DNA of 64,000 bases from G016756615 sp035556195 (lineage in GTDB: Bacteria; Pseudomonadota; Alphaproteobacteria; Rhizobiales; Rhizobiaceae), in NCBI GenBank assembly GCA_035556195.1, contig DATMFK010000009.1, positions 62,001 to 126,000 of the forward strand. Direction: 5' to 3'. Shown here piece by piece: positions 63,901 to 64,000 of the stretch (position 1 is the stretch's first letter; the number at the start of each line of letters is the position of its first letter). The translations under genes were made by a program, and so were the position numbers. The notes under the pieces were generated by a model. The model saw only the letters and a list, made by a program, of their open reading frames with translations. It was not told the origin of the DNA and did not search any database.

Positions 63901-64000
63901 GCGCGGGCGCGGCCGCCCGCTACTCGATGGGCCTGGTGATCTTCTCAGGCATCCTGGTCGGTACCATGTTCACGCTGTTCGTCGTGCCGATGTTCTATAC
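60990..64000 (+). CDS. RND efflux inner-membrane pump (AcrB/MexB family), cut by window end
   Basis: About 1003 codons are visible of an expected 1020-1050. The start is MSISDIFIRRPVLSTVLALL; the proton-relay aspartates are in AIGLVVDDAIVVVENIHRHM (TM4) and the later VGLITLIGLITKHGILLVEF marks TM10. Two large periplasmic loops flank TM1/2 and TM7/8. The frame stays open to the last base. It resembles pumps for hydrophobic drugs, but the substrate cannot be told. No outer-membrane channel gene is visible before the window ends. Confidence 0.95.
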   Translation, partial: MSISDIFIRRPVLSTVLALLIMLLGLQGIFNLQVRQYPEVEETVITITTTYPGASADLIQGFISAPIARAVSTTENIDYVTSQSRPSASVVTVQMKLGSDPDIALTEVMSKVQGVRGELPTDAEDPIIVKGTGEQFAIMYLAIQNPNMTSEQLTEYIERVIRPRMSTIEGVAEVQILGAANYSMRVWIDPIKLASRGMTAAEVMNAVNASNFLSAPGKTENEFVAYSITVQSTLQTAEAFGALPLRSENGDVVRLRDVAHVELAAENTDTRVNFNGQPGIFVGIFPTPAANPLDTAGAVIKELPALQASLPQDMTVTMVYDATEQIGASIDEVFKTIGEAVAIVVVVILLFLGSFRSVLMPIVTIPLSLVGVCFVLFFMGYSINLLSLLAMVLAIGLVVDDAIVVVENIHRHMEEDGMSAIQAAFNGMREITSAVVAMTITLAAVFAPLAFTGGLTGSLFREFAVTLAGAVVISGLVALTITPMMTARLLKAGQHSRFQNIVDSTFERFANGYERLVAGSLNYRPVTLLVVVTLVALGGYLFTKTSGELAPEEDQGALFSLVTAPRYATSDYTSRYVDQLMELTKDLPELRASFSAVAFGGGVTNQAFAVWALKDWAERDRSQKEIQQDIQGSLAKGAGVEALVFAPPSLPGAGGGLPISVVIQSTGEASQVYEVAEKIKREAEASGRFIVVQNSLAFDAPQVTVTIDRNRAAALNLPIREIGQTLSLLVGGGSFAQFDRESNSYDIIMQVPREYRDNPQRLGEFFVRSVTNEMVPLSAVVNISTNASPASIEQFNQLNAATISALPVPGVTTGDGLATIENIARQSLPAGFFIDFSGQSRLEKEQGNTIAIAFGLAVIVIYLVLAAQFESFRDPLIIMMTVPLSIFGAIVPLNLGLGTLNIYTQVGLITLIGLITKHGILLVEFANQQREQHGLSRREAIVASAKVRLRPILMTTAAMALGVVPLITASGAGAAARYSMGLVIFSGILVGTMFTLFVVPMFY

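Overview
The window is GC-rich, densely coding bacterial DNA that looks like a chromosome of an alphaproteobacterium of the order Hyphomicrobiales (Rhizobiales), most likely close to Mesorhizobium or the Phyllobacteriaceae. This rests on an atpHAGDC operon with an Ala/Lys/Pro-rich N-terminal extension on the beta subunit, a sqdBDC sulfolipid operon, a usg-type small protein, a leuS-lptE pair, and an intergenic mosaic palindromic repeat of rhizobial type. Genus is inference only. I saw no tRNA, rRNA, CRISPR, phage, IS or plasmid-transfer gene.

Layout. 0-0.6 kb: rppH. 0.7-9.2 kb: a catabolic island with a branched-chain-amino-acid-type ABC transporter (including a fused LivM-LivG protein), a divergent IclR regulator, a G3E (CobW-type) GTPase and a metal-dependent amidohydrolase. 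9.3-16.4 kb: a LysR regulator divergent from an FMN reductase, a polyamine-type ABC importer and an FMN-dependent NtaA/SnaA-type monooxygenase, which is a complete import-and-oxidise module. 16.6-19.6 kb: sqdBDC for sulfoquinovosyl diacylglycerol. 19.6-24.8 kb: the F1 ATP synthase operon, closed by a strong terminator. 25-30.3 kb: a DUF4345-like protein, priA, a fructose-6-phosphate aldolase/transaldolase, a 2-keto-4-pentenoate hydratase-like protein and an acyltransferase. 30.4-33.6 kb: lptE and leuS. 33.7-39.9 kb: yggS, a GNAT enzyme, a LysR/MFS divergent pair, two aldo/keto reductases and usg.

40-48.8 kb: acs is followed by a short structured element with a tiny ORF preceded by a 15-nt perfect complement of the 16S rRNA 3' tail, then a three-hairpin repeat, purH, a YafY/WYL regulator with two matching palindromic operators (next to a VOC protein and next to a DUF1127-like/DJ-1-like pair), and prpE. 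48.9-53.4 kb: class I aldolase, pgk and a CvrA-type antiporter. 53.6-58.8 kb: a PAS-GGDEF-EAL protein, rpsP, chorismate mutase and ffh. 59-64 kb: a TetR repressor with a promoter-embedded operator controlling an RND efflux pair; the pump gene runs off the window edge.

The most novel-looking object is the acs-downstream element at about 42.25-42.45 kb (tiny ORF, over-strong Shine-Dalgarno, nested hairpin, terminator). Next are the YafY operator pair and the two substrate-unknown catabolic modules on the left. Start sites were chosen by Shine-Dalgarno position, overlap with the upstream gene and family N-termini; where two starts compete this is stated.
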